Positions 17,672 through 28,500 are shown, counted from the first letter of the stretch. The stretch: 64,000 bases of DNA from Prevotella sp. (GCA_017445845.1 JAFSRY010000033.1:53021-117020), one strand, 5' to 3'. Translations and numbers: made by a program. Notes: generated by a model not told the origin, from the sequence alone.

Positions 17672-18732
17672 TGCTTCACGTGCATCACCCAACAGTCGCG
17701 TGCTTCGGTATTGCGACTCAGCTGGCGTTTCATGTTGATGGCATCTTCCTCGGAGACGAACTTGCCATAGACGACTTTGTTACCGGAAGGACGCTTCATC
17801 AGTTCGGCTTTGTCAAAACCGCTTTTGGCCAGACGCTGAATAAAGTCGTTGCCATTCTTTTCGGAAACCATGCTTGCCAGTACAACGCAATAATAATCAG
17901 TTGTTTCTTTCTCGAGAACGTCTTCCGCCGGTGAAACCGACGGACACCCATTCTGGGAAGAAGGCTGCTTGTCGATAGCCGGTACTTCTGATGTTTTTTC
18001 TTCTATTGTGGCAATGGTGGCAGGGGAAGTATAGGTGACGGTGCTGGGCATCATCTTGCGCAGCCAGCCTGTATTAAGCGTCGATGAGGCTTCCATCGGA
18101 TGATTGCCTACCTGCTCGGGCAGGATGAAGAGGGTCATTACGGCTATTAAAATAGCGGCAGCAGAACGCAGCCAAGCCATAGGAAGATTGACAATGTGGC
18201 CTCCTTCTTCCCCTTCTTCTTCCGTCTCTACATTAGCTTCAACCTCTTGGGGCGTTTCTTCTTCCTGCTGCTTCTGAACGGGCACAACCGAAGCGACTCT
18301 GTGGTGAGCGACCGCCAGCGGCTCCATCTGGAAACCTGAAAGTCCGTAGTATTCGGGGCTGAGGATGCCAGCCTCAAAGGGTTCGAACTCATAGTTTCCA
18401 TCGATGTTCTGCTTGATGGTTCCAATGCCGTTTAGCTCGTAATATCCATCCGTGTCGAGCTGTCGTCGAAGGGCTTCAACTTCTTCCTCGATGCGTCGCA
18501 GTGCCTCTGGATAGCTGAGATCGTAGGCTTCAACGTAGCTTTGTGCCAAGAGAGAGTCGTTGAGGGTGAGACTCGGATTGAACCCAATGGTGCGATACGG
18601 TGGCAAGAACATGTGGTCGGCCTCGTCGAAACGGGCGTCCACATGATGCGCCATGAAGCCTCCGAAGCCAGGGACTATCACGCAGTCATTGCTTAAGAGC
18701 AAGATTTCGATATGACTATGAAGTTCAATCAT
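17668..18732 (-). CDS. HU-CCDC81 and SPOR domain membrane protein
   Basis: A 354-residue protein with four parts: two CCDC81-like HU domains (about residues 1-58 and 60-130, with the VPGFGGFMAHH and LNGIGTIKQN turns), a Glu-rich linker, one transmembrane helix (about 188-208, AAAILIAVMTLFIL), and a C-terminal SPOR domain (about 280-354) that binds denuded peptidoglycan at the division site. The HU part should be cytoplasmic and the SPOR part periplasmic. This Bacteroidota-specific architecture suggests a link between nucleoid or cytoplasm and septal wall. A probable -7 element, TAATTTTG, lies at 18741-18734, only a few bases from the start codon. Confidence 0.87.
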   Translation of the reverse strand: MIELHSHIEILLLSNDCVIVPGFGGFMAHHVDARFDEADHMFLPPYRTIGFNPSLTLNDSLLAQSYVEAYDLSYPEALRRIEEEVEALRRQLDTDGYYELNGIGTIKQNIDGNYEFEPFEAGILSPEYYGLSGFQMEPLAVAHHRVASVVPVQKQQEEETPQEVEANVETEEEGEEGGHIVNLPMAWLRSAAAILIAVMTLFILPEQVGNHPMEASSTLNTGWLRKMMPSTVTYTSPATIATIEEKTSEVPAIDKQPSSQNGCPSVSPAEDVLEKETTDYYCVVLASMVSEKNGNDFIQRLAKSGFDKAELMKRPSGNKVVYGKFVSEEDAINMKRQLSRNTEARDCWVMHVKQ

Positions 18733-18816
18733 GGGTGCAAAATTACATTATTTTTATGATACCAACAACGTTTTGATGAAAAAAATATTGTTAAAAGATA
18801 TTTTTCTTTTTTTCTC

Positions 18817-18847
18817 TTTGTAATTCGGTTTTTTAGTAGTACCTTTG
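18817..18847 (+). promoter_or_regulatory. Promoter of the DUF4738-like gene
   Basis: TTTG (18817-18820), 19 bases, TACCTTTG (18840-18847); leader about 50 bases. Confidence 0.75.
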
Positions 18848-18901
18848 CAGCAAATAGGATTGGTTGTATCTTAATAAATAGACGAAAAATAGAGAGAAGA
18901 A

Positions 18902-19696
18902 ATGGAAAAGTTAATAACTGCCGTTGCCGTCATTATCCTGTTGGGAGCCTGTGGAAACGGTAGACATACATATAAGGAATACGTGCATGAGGACACAACC
19001 GCCAAGCAGCTCTTGCAGGGCATCTGGCTGAATATGGACGATGAAGACGTGGCTTTCCGTGTTGAGGGCGACACCATCTATTATCCAGACAGCATCAGTC
19101 AGCCAGTCTATTTCCAGATTGTCAATGACACGATAGTCCTCCATGGTGCCCAGCTCACCAAGTATCCCATCGAGCGGCAATCGGCGAATTTCCTGCAGTT
19201 CCGCAATCAGGGTGATGAGGTGGTGAAACTCACAAAAAGCGAAAACTCTGAAGACCGCCTTGCCTTTACGACTCGTCGCAGTGTCATTCTGAACCAGCGC
19301 CAGTTGATCAAACGCGACACAGTCGTAATTTTCTCCAATCAGCGCTACCACGGCTATGAGCAAGTCAATCCGACAACCTATAAGGTGATAAAGTCGACAG
19401 TCAACGAGGACGGTTTTGCAGTCGACAATATCTATTACGATAATATTGTCAACCTCACCATCTATCGAGGCGCAGACCGTCTTTATTCTTCAGATTTCCG
19501 TAAGACCGACTTTGCTGCATTCGTTCCTGAAGGCTATCTTTCGCAGAGTATCCTTAGCGACATCTCTTTCCAGAAGATTGATGCCGAGGGTCTTCACTAC
19601 GAGGCAGCTGTCTGCATTCCAGACTCCCCGCTGAGTTATATAGTATCTCTTACCATCGGCTTCGACGGACAGAAAAAAATGAGGACGGCATACTAA
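18902..19696 (+). CDS. Lipoprotein, DUF4738-like
   Basis: A 264-residue lipoprotein with lipobox LLGAC (Cys17). The mature chain is predominantly beta strands: ILLGAC, then GIWLNMDDEDVAFRVEGDTIYY, a PVYFQIVNDTIVLHG strand pair, and a C-terminal half with YEQVNPTTYKVIKSTVNEDG and VDNIYYDNIVNLTIYRG. The arrangement resembles proteins annotated DUF4738 in Prevotella; this is from memory and not searched. Function is unknown. It is monocistronic with its own promoter and terminator, the latter overlapping the stop codon. Confidence 0.65.
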   Translation: MEKLITAVAVIILLGACGNGRHTYKEYVHEDTTAKQLLQGIWLNMDDEDVAFRVEGDTIYYPDSISQPVYFQIVNDTIVLHGAQLTKYPIERQSANFLQFRNQGDEVVKLTKSENSEDRLAFTTRRSVILNQRQLIKRDTVVIFSNQRYHGYEQVNPTTYKVIKSTVNEDGFAVDNIYYDNIVNLTIYRGADRLYSSDFRKTDFAAFVPEGYLSQSILSDISFQKIDAEGLHYEAAVCIPDSPLSYIVSLTIGFDGQKKMRTAY

Positions 19697-19714
19697 CTAC
19701 CGTCCTCTTTTTTT
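19681..19714. terminator. Bidirectional terminator overlapping the 18902 gene stop
   Basis: GAGGACGG (19681-19688) pairs with CCGTCCTC (19700-19707) across an 11-base loop; seven T follow rightward and seven T on the other strand. It serves both convergent genes. Confidence 0.9.
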
Positions 19715-19749
19715 ATCTGGAGGCACGACGTGCCTCTTTTTGTTTACGA

Positions 19750-21162
19750 TTACTTGATATTAGGTTCTTCCAGTCCGTAGTGACCGCGTCTGTCAATAAT
19801 CTTCAGGTAGAGGCCAAGCAGAAGGGCTGCAACACCCAAGGATGCGAAGACACACATTGGAACCGTGTAGTTATACATCAATGGGTCGTTGACGCCGGGA
19901 TTCGACGAACGGATGACCGAACCGATAATCATCGGGAAGGCATAGAGTCCGATGTTCTGAATCCAGAATATAAGGGCATAAGCCGAGCCCAGCAGTTTTT
20001 CGTCAATCAGCTTCGGAACGCTTGGCCAAAGGGCTGCCGGCACGAGCGAGAACGAAATGCCAAGTACGATGATGGCGGCGAAGGTGATGATGACCGACTG
20101 TGTGGCAGGCACGATGAAGGCAAATGTCAAGTGGCAGACAATCATCAGCAGGGCTCCGAGGATGAGCATCGTTGCTCCCTTGCCCTTACGGTCGAGGAAG
20201 TTTCCGAGGAAGGGAGTGATGGCAGCGGCTCCCAACGGGAATACGAAGAACACGCGTCCGGCCTGTTCGGCGGTGAAATGCAGGTTGCACTGAAGCATGT
20301 TGATGGCGTACTTCTGGAAGGGGAAGATGGCAGAATAGTAGAGCACGCAAAGCAAAGCCACAACCCAGAACATACGGGAAGACAGGATTTTGCCGATATC
20401 GCTCACCTTGAAGGGGTCGTCTTTTTCTTCCTCAACACCCTGTGCATCGAGTTTCTTGTCCATGAAACCATAGACGATGAAGCAGATGAGACCTATGCAG
20501 AGCAGGCACAATGAGAAGGCCACAGGACGGCTTACACTGACAGGGTTGATTGCTGCCAAGACGGGAGACCCTAACATCACTACGGCAACGCCCACACGGG
20601 CAATCGCCATCTCAACTCCCATAGCGAGTGCCATCTCTTTACCTTTAAACCATTTGACGATACCGCGACTGACGGTGATACCAGCCATTTCGCAGCCGCA
20701 ACCGAAAATCATGAAACCGATAGCGGAGAGTTTGGCTGAGGCAGGCATTCCTTCGTAGAATGGAGTGATGTTCCACCAGGCTTCCGGCAGGTTGAAGTTG
20801 TCGTTGAAGAAGGCTTCTGTGACACTGCCGATAAAGCCTTCAGTCACTGCATAATAGTTCAGTCCGGCGCCAATGACCATTACTGCACCGGAGAGTACGG
20901 CAGTAAAGCGCACGCCCATCTTGTCGAGAATGATTCCGGCAAAAATCAGGAAGAAAACGAACACATTGAGGAAAGGTTCAGAACCGGCAAAGTGACCATA
21001 AGCCACTGGGTCCCAGCCGCGTTGTGTCTGCAACAGCTCCTGAAGCGGTGAGAGAACGTCAACGAAGATGTAACCGAAGAACATGGCCGAAGCCAGCAAT
21101 ACAAGAGCTGTCCAGCGCATGGCAGCACTGTCGCTCAGTTTCTTTTGAAGTGTTTCTGTCAT
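19750..21162 (-). CDS. MFS transporter, MFSD1-like
   Basis: A 470-residue carrier with about 12 membrane segments. The start at 21162 (MTETLQKKL) is preferred because TAACTTTG at 21224-21217 lies just upstream and a longer frame would begin inside that promoter. Visible features are GWDPVAYGHFAGSEPF, FFLIFAGIILDKMGVRF, the strongly conserved FGCGCEMAGITVSRGIVKWFKG, and DRKGKGATMLILG. The pattern resembles Bacteroidota relatives of MFSD1, which in animals exports dipeptides from lysosomes; the substrate here is unknown. It ends facing a bidirectional terminator. Confidence 0.78.
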   Translation of the reverse strand: MTETLQKKLSDSAAMRWTALVLLASAMFFGYIFVDVLSPLQELLQTQRGWDPVAYGHFAGSEPFLNVFVFFLIFAGIILDKMGVRFTAVLSGAVMVIGAGLNYYAVTEGFIGSVTEAFFNDNFNLPEAWWNITPFYEGMPASAKLSAIGFMIFGCGCEMAGITVSRGIVKWFKGKEMALAMGVEMAIARVGVAVVMLGSPVLAAINPVSVSRPVAFSLCLLCIGLICFIVYGFMDKKLDAQGVEEEKDDPFKVSDIGKILSSRMFWVVALLCVLYYSAIFPFQKYAINMLQCNLHFTAEQAGRVFFVFPLGAAAITPFLGNFLDRKGKGATMLILGALLMIVCHLTFAFIVPATQSVIITFAAIIVLGISFSLVPAALWPSVPKLIDEKLLGSAYALIFWIQNIGLYAFPMIIGSVIRSSNPGVNDPLMYNYTVPMCVFASLGVAALLLGLYLKIIDRRGHYGLEEPNIK

Positions 21163-21402
21163 TGTCTTATTATTATAATAATGTATGCGAGTTATCCGTT
21201 TTCTCCATTTTAGGTGCAAAGTTACTCTAAGTTTGCAACAAAAAAGAATATAGCGGCTTAAATTTGCTTAATTGAGGTCATTTTCCTACCTTTGTTGTAT
21301 GAAGGAGGAACCAGACAGCCGGAGAGGAATCTTGCAAATTTTCAACAAATTAAAGTTAAATCGGTCATTTTTTCAAGAATATTTATCTTTTTTAGCTTTT
21401 TA

Positions 21403-21434
21403 TTTGTATTTTACAATATTTTTTAGTACTTTTG
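21403..21434 (+). promoter_or_regulatory. Promoter of gldB
   Basis: TTTG (21403-21406), 20 bases, TACTTTTG (21427-21434), leaving a leader of about 27 bases before the GTG start. Confidence 0.7.
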
Positions 21435-21465
21435 CGGCCGTAAAAATGCATGGAAGGTTGTTTTT

Positions 21466-22263
21466 GTGAAGAAAGCGGTCTACATAACGTGTTTTTTGTT
21501 GGCATTTCTGCTGACCTCTTGCGAATACCGGCTCAAGCCTTTTGACGAGGATGGGTCGGTCGGCAGCGTTGTGATAGAACGTTTCGACCGTGTGGAAAGC
21601 CGCTATCTGACGACAGGCGACTTCTCCGCCCTTCAGCAGATGAGTACGGAGTATGCGCAGCCGATGCGCTTGCTGATTGAAGATATGTTGCTTCTCGGCA
21701 ACGTTCAGGATCAGGAAACCAACAGCCGTTTGCTCAGTCTCTACCAAGATTCTTTGTTGCAACAGATTATCGTCGATGTGGAAGAGCAGTATGCCTCGAC
21801 CGATGACCTTGACCGACAACTCAGCAAGGCTTTTGCAAGGTTGAAGGAATTTCAGCCCGATGTCACTCTACCTGTCGTTTACGCACAGGTTGGCGCATTG
21901 AAGCAAAGTATCATTGTTGACGAAGACTTGATAGGCATCTCACTCGACAAATATCTCGGTTCAGACTATCCGCCTTATGCCGTTTTTTTCGACGAACAGC
22001 AGCGAGTCTCAATGTCGCGAGAGTATATTGTTCCCGACTGTATGGTGTTCTATCTTATCTCACGCTATCCTCTGACCGATTTCGAAGCACGCACCGTTGA
22101 GGAGCGTGAGTGTCATTTAGGGCGCATCATGTACGTTGCCAACCAACTCCTCGGCGAGCGTTTCTTTACGACAGATGCTGTAGCGGCCGCTGAGAAATTG
22201 GCCAAGAAGAAACATCTTTCTCCCTTCGATATTTTAGGAAACGAACCATTGACAGCCGATTGA
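21466..22263 (+). CDS. gldB: Gliding-motility-type lipoprotein GldB
   Basis: A 265-residue lipoprotein starting at GTG, with signal MKKAVYITCFLLAFLLTSC (Cys19). Features of GldB are the VVIERFDR strand after the lipobox, the DLIGISLDKYLGSDYPPYAVFF segment, and the C-terminal KHLSPFDILG. In flavobacteria GldB is required for gliding and affects surface secretion; in non-gliding Bacteroidales it persists with unknown role. The GTG is the only in-frame start that gives a proper lipoprotein signal: two ATGs just upstream are out of frame. It is monocistronic. Confidence 0.8.
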   Translation: MKKAVYITCFLLAFLLTSCEYRLKPFDEDGSVGSVVIERFDRVESRYLTTGDFSALQQMSTEYAQPMRLLIEDMLLLGNVQDQETNSRLLSLYQDSLLQQIIVDVEEQYASTDDLDRQLSKAFARLKEFQPDVTLPVVYAQVGALKQSIIVDEDLIGISLDKYLGSDYPPYAVFFDEQQRVSMSREYIVPDCMVFYLISRYPLTDFEARTVEERECHLGRIMYVANQLLGERFFTTDAVAAAEKLAKKKHLSPFDILGNEPLTAD

Positions 22264-22336
22264 CAGTCAACCGATTATGCCGTTTCGTAAGTTTTCTCTC
22301 TCAGTATTCTATTCTTCGTCAGTATTACCTCAGCCT

Positions 22337-22467
22337 GATAACCCTCTTAACAAGCATTGATAACCCTCTTAACAAGCATTGATAACCCTCTTAACAAGCA
22401 TTGATCATCCTCTTAACAAGCATTGATCATCCTCTTGACAAGCATTGGTCATCGTGTTATCAAAAAG
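22337..22467. repeat. Tandem 22-base repeat array B
   Basis: Five 22-base units start at 22337, 22359, 22381, 22403 and 22425; the first three are identical with core AACCCTCTTAACAAGCATT, the last two differ in three or four positions, and a sixth is decayed. The array sits in the 316-base gap between convergent gldB and the addB-like gene. The remaining sequence of that gap shows nothing recognisable. Confidence 0.9.
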
Positions 22468-22579
22468 ACATACAACAGTTGAAAGTCTTTTTCGTCAATT
22501 CCAACTATTGTTGATTTCTATATCGGAAGTAAGTGTCGAGCTTATCGAAAGGGTGTTTTCCCATCATCCTTTGCCTCTT

Positions 22580-25540
22580 TTATCTTCCACAGAGTTTGCT
22601 GTAGGGACAGATGGCACAGCGTTTTGCATCTGTCGTCGGAGAGAATGTTCGCGTGGGGTCGTAAATCTCTTTCATCAGTGCTTCTAATCGTTGTTCAATC
22701 TCTTCTGAATAGACGTTTATGTCGCTGATGGGTTCTTTTGCGAAGTGCAGTATCGGATTGTAATCGCCCGACGCAGTGTGTTGGATGAAGAGAAGTGCAG
22801 GAGCTACGGGCAACCCTGCAGTCATATCGTTGTCTTTCAGCCTGTTGACGGCAAGAGCATAAAGCATCGTCTGCAAGTAGTAGTCGGAATGGTGGGTGGT
22901 GATGAAGGCAGGATTGAACACTTCTTCTATGTTACCTGGGTAGTGGTTGGGCTGTCGGCCCGTTTTGTAGTCGATGACACGCACCGCAGGTTTTCCTTCT
23001 TCATTGCTAACAAGGTCCAGACGGTCGATGTATCCGCTTATGGGCGGCATTCCGTCCTTTCCTTCAAGGGTAACCTTTAGTTCCAATCCGATGATGGTGA
23101 AGGGAGCTATCTTTTTGTCGAGTTGAAGCAGTTGCGTGAGGTAGCTGATGATGACTTCCCTCTTGATGATCTGAAGCCCGTTGAGTTTAGGCATCTTCGT
23201 TGGCTTGCCGTCATTACCTGTGCTGTTGAAGAGTTCTTCATTAAAAGCCTGGTCGACAATAGCCTCGATAGTTGCACGATTGTCGAGAAGTCGTTCGATG
23301 TCGCCTTTTCTCACTTCCAGCGGAGCCCCCAGTTTGCTGTGACCCTGCTTGTCGGTTGTCAGTTGCTCTGGTGAAGCCAGTCTGAGGTAGGCGAGTTCGC
23401 TGGCTCTGTGGAAGATTGTTCCGAAGAGGCGGTTGTCGATGGTCTCTCCGTCGTCATCCTGAGGTTCCTTGAGTCCAAGAATGACATTATAGTAGAAGAT
23501 GAGCTGACAGCGCAGATATCGGTTGATGGCTGTCGGCGATAGTTTCTCAAGGCTGTTCAGCTTCTGTATGATGTCGGGTGTCTTGTCAATGTCACCAACT
23601 TCGTGTGACTGGGCGTGTTGTCCTGCCTCTAAGGCATACATGTGGATAGGGTGGGGCGACTCAACCATCAGCTGAAGCATGAAGCGTGACATCTCACCGC
23701 GCTGTCCGTCGTCGGTGGCTGCATTGTAGAGGATGGTGATGTCCTTGGCCCTTTGCAGCATCCGATAGAAATAGTAGGCATAGATGTCAACCTTATGGTC
23801 GACGGTGGTCAGTTCGTAGGCTTTCCGTAGTGAGTAGGGAATAAACGAAGCATCGTTGATACCTTTCGGCAGGTTGCCTTCGTTGCATGATAGGATGAGG
23901 AGATGGTCGAAGTCGAGGTTTCTCGTCTCGAGCATTCCCATCACTTGCACACCTACGGCTGGTTCGCCGTGGAAAGGTATTGTGGTTGACTGAATGAGTT
24001 GGTTGAGGAGTCGTTGCAGCATGGGGGTGTCAACGCTGATGTCTCCGCTCTCAGTCAGGGCCGACATTCGGTTGACTAAGGTATACATTCTATATACGGA
24101 CTCTTGCAATAGCGGCGATATGCTCTTTTCTTCCTCTTCTTGTGACTTTACGATGTTTCTGCCGATGAGTCGGAGCAAGGTTGCCACCCATTTCAGCAGC
24201 GTCGTATGGAAGAAAATATCTTTCGTCAGTGGGGTGAAGAGCGTTCGGATGGTGTCCCTTTCCTCTTCGATAATACCCTCAGTAAGAATGCTGTCGTCGG
24301 GAGTGAGATAATAAGTTCGTTGTTGTTTGAAAGCCTCGAGCAATGTTTCGCACTCAGATGAGATCAGTTCTGCATAGGGATGGTTGAGCAGGCGTGCAAC
24401 ATATTTCATACGAAATGCGTTGCCCGAGCGCCCTGTCGTCTGCAGGGCGATGAGGTGAGTTACCAGTGTGGCAACAGGCGACTTGTCCAATGGGAAACCG
24501 GTCGTGATGTTGTAGCCGGCCCTTTCGTCATCCTTTTCCAAGTCGGGCAGGCAGTGGATGACGGTGGGCAGAAGGTTCTCGTCGCAGAGCACGATAGCAG
24601 TCCTGTTGCCGTCTTCGAGACGATGATTGGCCTTCAGCCATTGGGCTACATATCGTGCCTGCAGGTCGTTGGTCTGGGCACTCATGATGGCTATTTCCTT
24701 CTGCTGTTTCATGCAGTGATAGATTGACGGCTCACTGCTGTCAAGTTCATTTGGAAAGTGCTGCAGGTATTGAGCAATGAAGGTTCCGGCTTCATTGCCG
24801 TGCATGTAATAGTCGTCGAAATCCCAATAGAACCTGGCCTTTCCTTCTTCACGAAGCCGCTCGAAAAGCTGCCGCTCGACTTTGTGAAGCATGTTGAAAC
24901 CAACAAAGATATACTGTTCATAAGGGAAGTCGAAACTTTCCTTTTCGGCCACTTCCCGATAGACCATGCCTTCGTAGGCTAATCCTTCAGCCCGAAGTTG
25001 CTGGCGGAACAAAGTATAGATGTCGTATAGATGCGACCAGAATTTCAGGAAGCGTTCTTTCAGTAGCGAAGTGTGTCCGTCGGTGAAGTTGCTGAAGAAC
25101 TGTTTCAATATCTCGCGTTGCTGCTCAGTCAGGTAAGAGTCGTCATCGAACTCATGCAGGTCACTGACGTTGGCAAACACTTTCTTGCTATCGGCCATAT
25201 TCTTGTCGACATCATCGAAGTCGGACAACAGTAGCATACCCCAACCGAAGAAGGCATCGAGCGACTCGTTGCTCCCCACGCATTTCTGATACACCTGATG
25301 AAGTCGTCCGATGAGCATCAGCGGGTCGCCTACATGAAGGTCGCTTTGTTGGCGGAAGAGTTCGCTGATGGTGATGTATCGCGGACTCCAAAGTGGTTTC
25401 TCAACCCTCTCCATCAACTGTTCGTTGAGGAAGAGCGATGCGCGTTTGTTCGGAAAGACGACAACGGTCTTTGAGAGGTCGCAGCCATATTTGTTGATAA
25501 GGTCGGCGGCTACATGTCCGAGGAAAGTATTATTGTTCAT
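22580..25540 (-). CDS. addB: AddB-like PD-(D/E)XK nuclease/inactivated helicase
   Basis: A 986-residue partner of the AddA-like helicase. The N-terminal half is a helicase-like fold with VVVFPNKRASLFL in place of a Walker A motif and the degenerate GWGMLLLSDFDDVD segment. The C-terminal third is a RecB-type nuclease: VRVIDYKTGRQP supplies Asp and Lys. Cys678 (RYLRCQ) and the CAICPYSKLC cluster (975, 978, 984) are spaced like the four iron-sulfur ligands that frame AddB nucleases. It should process double-strand breaks for RecA. It starts 11 bases inside the addA-like gene. Confidence 0.85.
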   Translation of the reverse strand: MNNNTFLGHVAADLINKYGCDLSKTVVVFPNKRASLFLNEQLMERVEKPLWSPRYITISELFRQQSDLHVGDPLMLIGRLHQVYQKCVGSNESLDAFFGWGMLLLSDFDDVDKNMADSKKVFANVSDLHEFDDDSYLTEQQREILKQFFSNFTDGHTSLLKERFLKFWSHLYDIYTLFRQQLRAEGLAYEGMVYREVAEKESFDFPYEQYIFVGFNMLHKVERQLFERLREEGKARFYWDFDDYYMHGNEAGTFIAQYLQHFPNELDSSEPSIYHCMKQQKEIAIMSAQTNDLQARYVAQWLKANHRLEDGNRTAIVLCDENLLPTVIHCLPDLEKDDERAGYNITTGFPLDKSPVATLVTHLIALQTTGRSGNAFRMKYVARLLNHPYAELISSECETLLEAFKQQRTYYLTPDDSILTEGIIEEERDTIRTLFTPLTKDIFFHTTLLKWVATLLRLIGRNIVKSQEEEEKSISPLLQESVYRMYTLVNRMSALTESGDISVDTPMLQRLLNQLIQSTTIPFHGEPAVGVQVMGMLETRNLDFDHLLILSCNEGNLPKGINDASFIPYSLRKAYELTTVDHKVDIYAYYFYRMLQRAKDITILYNAATDDGQRGEMSRFMLQLMVESPHPIHMYALEAGQHAQSHEVGDIDKTPDIIQKLNSLEKLSPTAINRYLRCQLIFYYNVILGLKEPQDDDGETIDNRLFGTIFHRASELAYLRLASPEQLTTDKQGHSKLGAPLEVRKGDIERLLDNRATIEAIVDQAFNEELFNSTGNDGKPTKMPKLNGLQIIKREVIISYLTQLLQLDKKIAPFTIIGLELKVTLEGKDGMPPISGYIDRLDLVSNEEGKPAVRVIDYKTGRQPNHYPGNIEEVFNPAFITTHHSDYYLQTMLYALAVNRLKDNDMTAGLPVAPALLFIQHTASGDYNPILHFAKEPISDINVYSEEIEQRLEALMKEIYDPTRTFSPTTDAKRCAICPYSKLCGR

Positions 25541-28500
25541 CGTCGATGACTGGTTTTATTTCGTTTCTATAGACATACCAAAGGAAACCTTTGACGTTCT
25601 GGTGGCCCATCTGCCGAAGAAGATCCATATATTTGCGAACCTGACTGACATGCTCTTCGTCTTCCTTTGCGAACTTGAAGTCGACGACAACCATCTCTTT
25701 CCCGTCGGTCATCACACGGTCGGGGCGGCGTTCTTTCACGAGGCCCGTCAACTCATCTCTGGAAAGGATGGTGCATTCGTTGAAGAGCGTCCATCGGGGC
25801 GAGAACCAGTCGGCAACCAACGGGTTCTCCAATCGTTTGCGTAGCATCGTGATGAGCTTTTCTCGGCTGATGTTCTCATCGTATAGCACACCGTTCTGTT
25901 CGAGTTCGGCTAAGGCTGGTCTGATGTCGGTAGTGGTCCGGATATGTGAGAAGATGTCGTGAAGGACGCTACCCATCGTCACATAGTCGCGTTCGCCATC
26001 GGCACGTTCCTCGACATATCTCTTACTTTGGTTACTTTGCCTGAACCTTCGGAAGCCTTTGTGTGTTGTAAAGGGAACATTCACTTGCTTCGGCTTCTGC
26101 AAGAAGATGTTGCCGGTTTCCTCTTCTTCTACTCCTCCCTCGTTCTCCTCAGCGACGGGCGTTCCGATGGTGAGGGAAAGGGTGGAATCCTTCTCTCCGC
26201 CATTATCGTTGAAGATGCATGTTGCCGTCTTTTCCTGAGACACCTTGTCTGCTCTTTCTTCGTCGGCAAAGACATCGGGCAGCACCGGAAGACATTGTTC
26301 GATAAGTTGTGAGCGGGCAGCCGAGGAACCTCTCTTGCCAAAGACGAAAAGACTTTTCTTGGCTCGGGTGAAGGCTACATAGAGAAGGTTCATGTTGTCG
26401 ATGACGTTCTGCAGATGCTCTTGTTCGTAGTCGGCTTCATAAATGGTGCCCTGCATTTGTTTGGATGTAAAGTCGATGGGCACGAGGGGGAGTCGGTCGT
26501 AAGGCGTTTCGCGAGGAGCACACCAGATGGTGTATCGTTGTTCCAATTTCCAATCGCAGAACGGCAGGATGACGTGGTCGTATTCCAGTCCCTTACTCTT
26601 GTGGATGGTGATGAGCCGGATGCCGTTGACGTCGTTCCCGTGAATGGTCTTGCTGCCGATGGAGTCGTCCCAAGCGGTCAGGAAGTCCTTCAAATCGGCA
26701 GTATATTCCGTCAGGAATTTGCTCAGCTGATCATTGAAAGCCGACAGATAAGCCCCTTCTTCCTGTAACAGGTCAACATGGAAGAGCATACACAGTTCTT
26801 CCACCAAATCAGTGATGGGCAACCGACGCAGACGGTGAGCTTCGGTGGTGAGCATCGCCTTCACTTTCTCTTCTGCCAGTCGGTTGGAGGTATATTGTTC
26901 ATCGCCGGCGATATATCGCTGTTGATAGAATGTAATTCTTGAAAGGGCAAGGTCGTCAGTAGGTTCGTTGAGCCATCTTAGCGCGTCGACAATCATGTTT
27001 ACGGCAACGGAGGCATCCAGTCGGAACGCTTCATCAGAGACCAACTCCAGTTGCGGACGTTCTTTGCTCAGGTAGTCGGCTATTTGCTGGATGTAGCTGT
27101 TTTTTCTGACAAGGATGGCGATGTCTTTCGGTCTGACACCGGCAGCAAGCAGGTTATCGATGGTCTCGGCTGTTCGGGGCAGAATGTTTTCTTCTGGCTC
27201 GGTCTTTTCTGAAAAGAGTTCGATGTTGACGAAACCTCCTTTCGTTTTGTTCTTGGGACTTACCAGTTGCCGCATTTCGCCGTAGGAATAGGCGGCCTGA
27301 AGTTGTCGGCTTCCTTCCGGGTTGTTCTGACTGATGTTCAGCCGTTCCAGTTCGGCAGCAGTCTTGAAGAAGGCGTTGTTGAAGCGGATGATGTTCGGAT
27401 AGGAGCGCCAGTTGGTGCTCATTGGTTGCGTGAAGACTTGTTCTTTCTGAAAATCATCGACAATGTTGTTGAGCATTCGCCAGTCGCCCCCTCGCCATCG
27501 GTAGATACTCTGCTTGACATCACCCACGATAAGGTTGCTGACCATTTTCCGTTCGTCATTACCCACAGCACCATAGCTCATACACTCTTTCAGGAGTACC
27601 ATGAAGTTTTTCCACTGCGTTCCGCTGGTGTCCTGGAATTCATCGATCATGATGTGGCGAAACCTTGTGCCCATCTTCTCGAAGATGAACGGCGTGTCGT
27701 TGTCGGCGATGAGGCGGTTGAGTAGCAGTTGCGTATTGCTGAGCATGAAACGTCCAGCCTCCTTGTCACTTTCGCGCATCGTGCGTTCGATGCTTCTCAG
27801 CAGACGCAGTTGGTCGAGGTGGCGCAGGGTAAGGGCGGCCGACTTCATCTGACAGATCAGTTTCGCCCTGGATTCTTCGGCTTCATGTAACAGACCGAAC
27901 AGCTGGTTGCATACGAGGTCGTAGGCCGTATTGCCCGGCACGGCATTCTTCTTCGTCACCCAAGCTTCGGGGCTCTCCAGGCATTTTGCCAGCGTCGCCG
28001 TGAGGTATTTCTTCTCATCGGTCTCACAGTTGGCCAGTTTCCTGAAGTAGCTGCTGATGCTTCGTGAGCCGCCGGAAAGGTCAGTCTCGCTGAGACCGTT
28101 CTCGTTCAGCCGTTCAAAGAACTCCTTTCCGTAGCCCGCCAATTGTTCTTGGGCTTGTGTGCGGAGTGCTTGGAGCGTTTTTGTGTACTCTTCAAAGAAC
28201 TGAGGTTGCGACAGTATTTCGCCGAGTCGTTGGCTGTTTTCTTTATATTGGTCTTTGAAAAGATTCTCCCCGAAACCTTTGATTTGTCCGATGACATCCC
28301 AACTCTTATCGTCGGAAATGCTGTCCTGGATATAGCTGAGAATCCAAGTCAGTTCTTCGCTCCCTCGCCGGAGGTTCTCAATCATCTCGTCAACAGCCCT
28401 CTGCTCAATGTCTTTGTCGTTGAGGCTGATGCGCAGGTTGGCGTTAAGGTCGAGTTCGCGGGCAAGGTTTCTAAGGACGCTTTGGAAGAATGAGTCGATG

